The notes beneath the pieces were generated by a model. It was not told the origin of the DNA. It did no database searches and saw nothing but the letters and a program-made list of their open reading frames with translations. Of a stretch of DNA of 64,000 bases, positions 63,421 to 64,000 are shown piece after piece. The stretch lies in assembly GCA_964006375.1 (NCBI GenBank), contig OZ023262.1:89321654-89385653 (forward strand). The letters run 5' to 3'. Each line of letters starts with the position of its first letter. Position 1 is the first letter of the stretch. Origin of the DNA: Tillus elongatus. Its lineage: Eukaryota; Arthropoda; Insecta; Coleoptera; Cleridae. Both the position numbers and the translations under genes were made by a program.

Positions 63421-63736
63421 GAGTTATCAAAGATAGTTATATAGGAGGGTTATAACTCCTTGGGCTTTGTTCACTTTATATTTTTATTGAAAAATAATAT
63501 AGGTGGGTACCAGTTATTGACAAGCTTCGTACCAAACACTGACACACAAAATACATCCACTCTAACGTTGTTACCAAAGGAAAAATTGGGTGTCGATAAT
63601 TGCTACAGATTTATTTTGATAAAATTCCCTTTAGATTTTTCAGACAAAATAACACTAAGTTAGATAGACATATAAATATTCATAGGAAAAAAGAAAGCTA
63701 TTAAATCTTCATAGGAAAAGAGAAAGCTACACTGTA

Positions 63737-63768
63737 CCATTCATCGACACCTATGTCGATAAATGGTA
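63737..63768. repeat. Short hairpin
   Basis: TACCATTCATCGACA and TGTCGATAAATGGTA are complementary but for one base, around a CCTATG loop. Confidence 0.6.
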
Positions 63769-63812
63769 TAAGTTCCAAAAATGAATGTACCAGTTATCGA
63801 CAGTACAGAATT

Positions 63813-63923
63813 CACTAAGTGAAGATTGGAACCTGTGATGAGCACTGATAAGTACACTTGGAGAACCCAAATCACCAATCTTTTAAAATGTGTTGTGGTG
63901 ATTTGGGTTCTCCAAGTGTACTT
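63813..63923. mobile_element. Hammerhead family A mini-insertion with 14-bp target duplication
   Basis: GACAGTACAGAATT flanks it exactly (63799-63812, 63924-63937). The insert is a 39-nt one-sided stretch (CACTAAGTGAAGATTGGAAC...), then a hairpin whose arms are AGTACACTTGGAGAACCC and its complement. Both parts belong to family A (compare 627-680). The ribozyme core itself is not included. Confidence 0.75.
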
Positions 63924-64000
63924 GACAGTACAGAATTTTAAATGTATACAGATTTTATGCCAAATTATTGTCAAAAACCATATATTTTAGACTCTGCATA

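Overview
The window is nuclear DNA from an animal, most likely an insect and possibly a beetle. It is AT-rich, has spliced genes with GT-AG introns, and is dominated by transposable elements: non-LTR retrotransposons, piggyBac, hAT, mariner/IS630-type and Tigger-type remnants, a tRNA-derived SINE, and many (TA)n arrays. The species is inferred, not seen.

Two host genes are clear, both on the minus strand and both small housekeeping genes. Prefoldin subunit 5 has four coding exons between 13.70 and 25.07 kb (155 aa). NDUFB2, a mitochondrial complex I accessory subunit, has three coding exons between 35.87 and 39.33 kb (96 aa). Their introns are bloated by elements: two LINE copies, a Tigger fragment, a palindrome and MITEs in PFDN5; nested hairpin elements in NDUFB2. 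A third gene is only hinted at by a possible terminal exon near 57.3 kb.

Layout: 0-3 kb, a hammerhead-bearing repeat and a TA-core repeat. 3.1-7.46 kb, an old mariner-type element with long inverted ends, interrupted by a SINE and two TA-core repeats. 7.9-10.4 kb, more TA-core repeats. 11-13.2 kb, two hairpin elements with hammerhead motifs and a LINE C-terminal remnant. 13.7-25.1 kb, PFDN5. 28.8-31.4 kb, a hAT element with an 8-bp target duplication and a LINE inside it. 34.2-35.1 kb, a 447-bp tandem duplication. 35.9-39.3 kb, NDUFB2. 41-44 kb, short tandem repeats, a LINE copy and a hAT-like MITE. 44.75-46.5 kb and 61.7-63.4 kb, two diverged direct copies of an unidentified 1.75-kb sequence. 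46.63-51.96 kb, a piggyBac element carrying a 5'-truncated LINE. 52.9-59.1 kb, three more decayed LINEs. 60.1-61.3 kb, a Tigger remnant lacking its catalytic domain.

The most interesting signal is a set of small elements (families A, B and C) with hammerhead-ribozyme-like cores. The insertions of known extent combine a hairpin, a one-sided extension of about 37-43 nt and a 12-14-bp target duplication. This matches what is known of Penelope-like elements and their inverted pseudo-LTRs, but no Penelope coding sequence is present. In one family the loop lies in opposite orientation in two copies.
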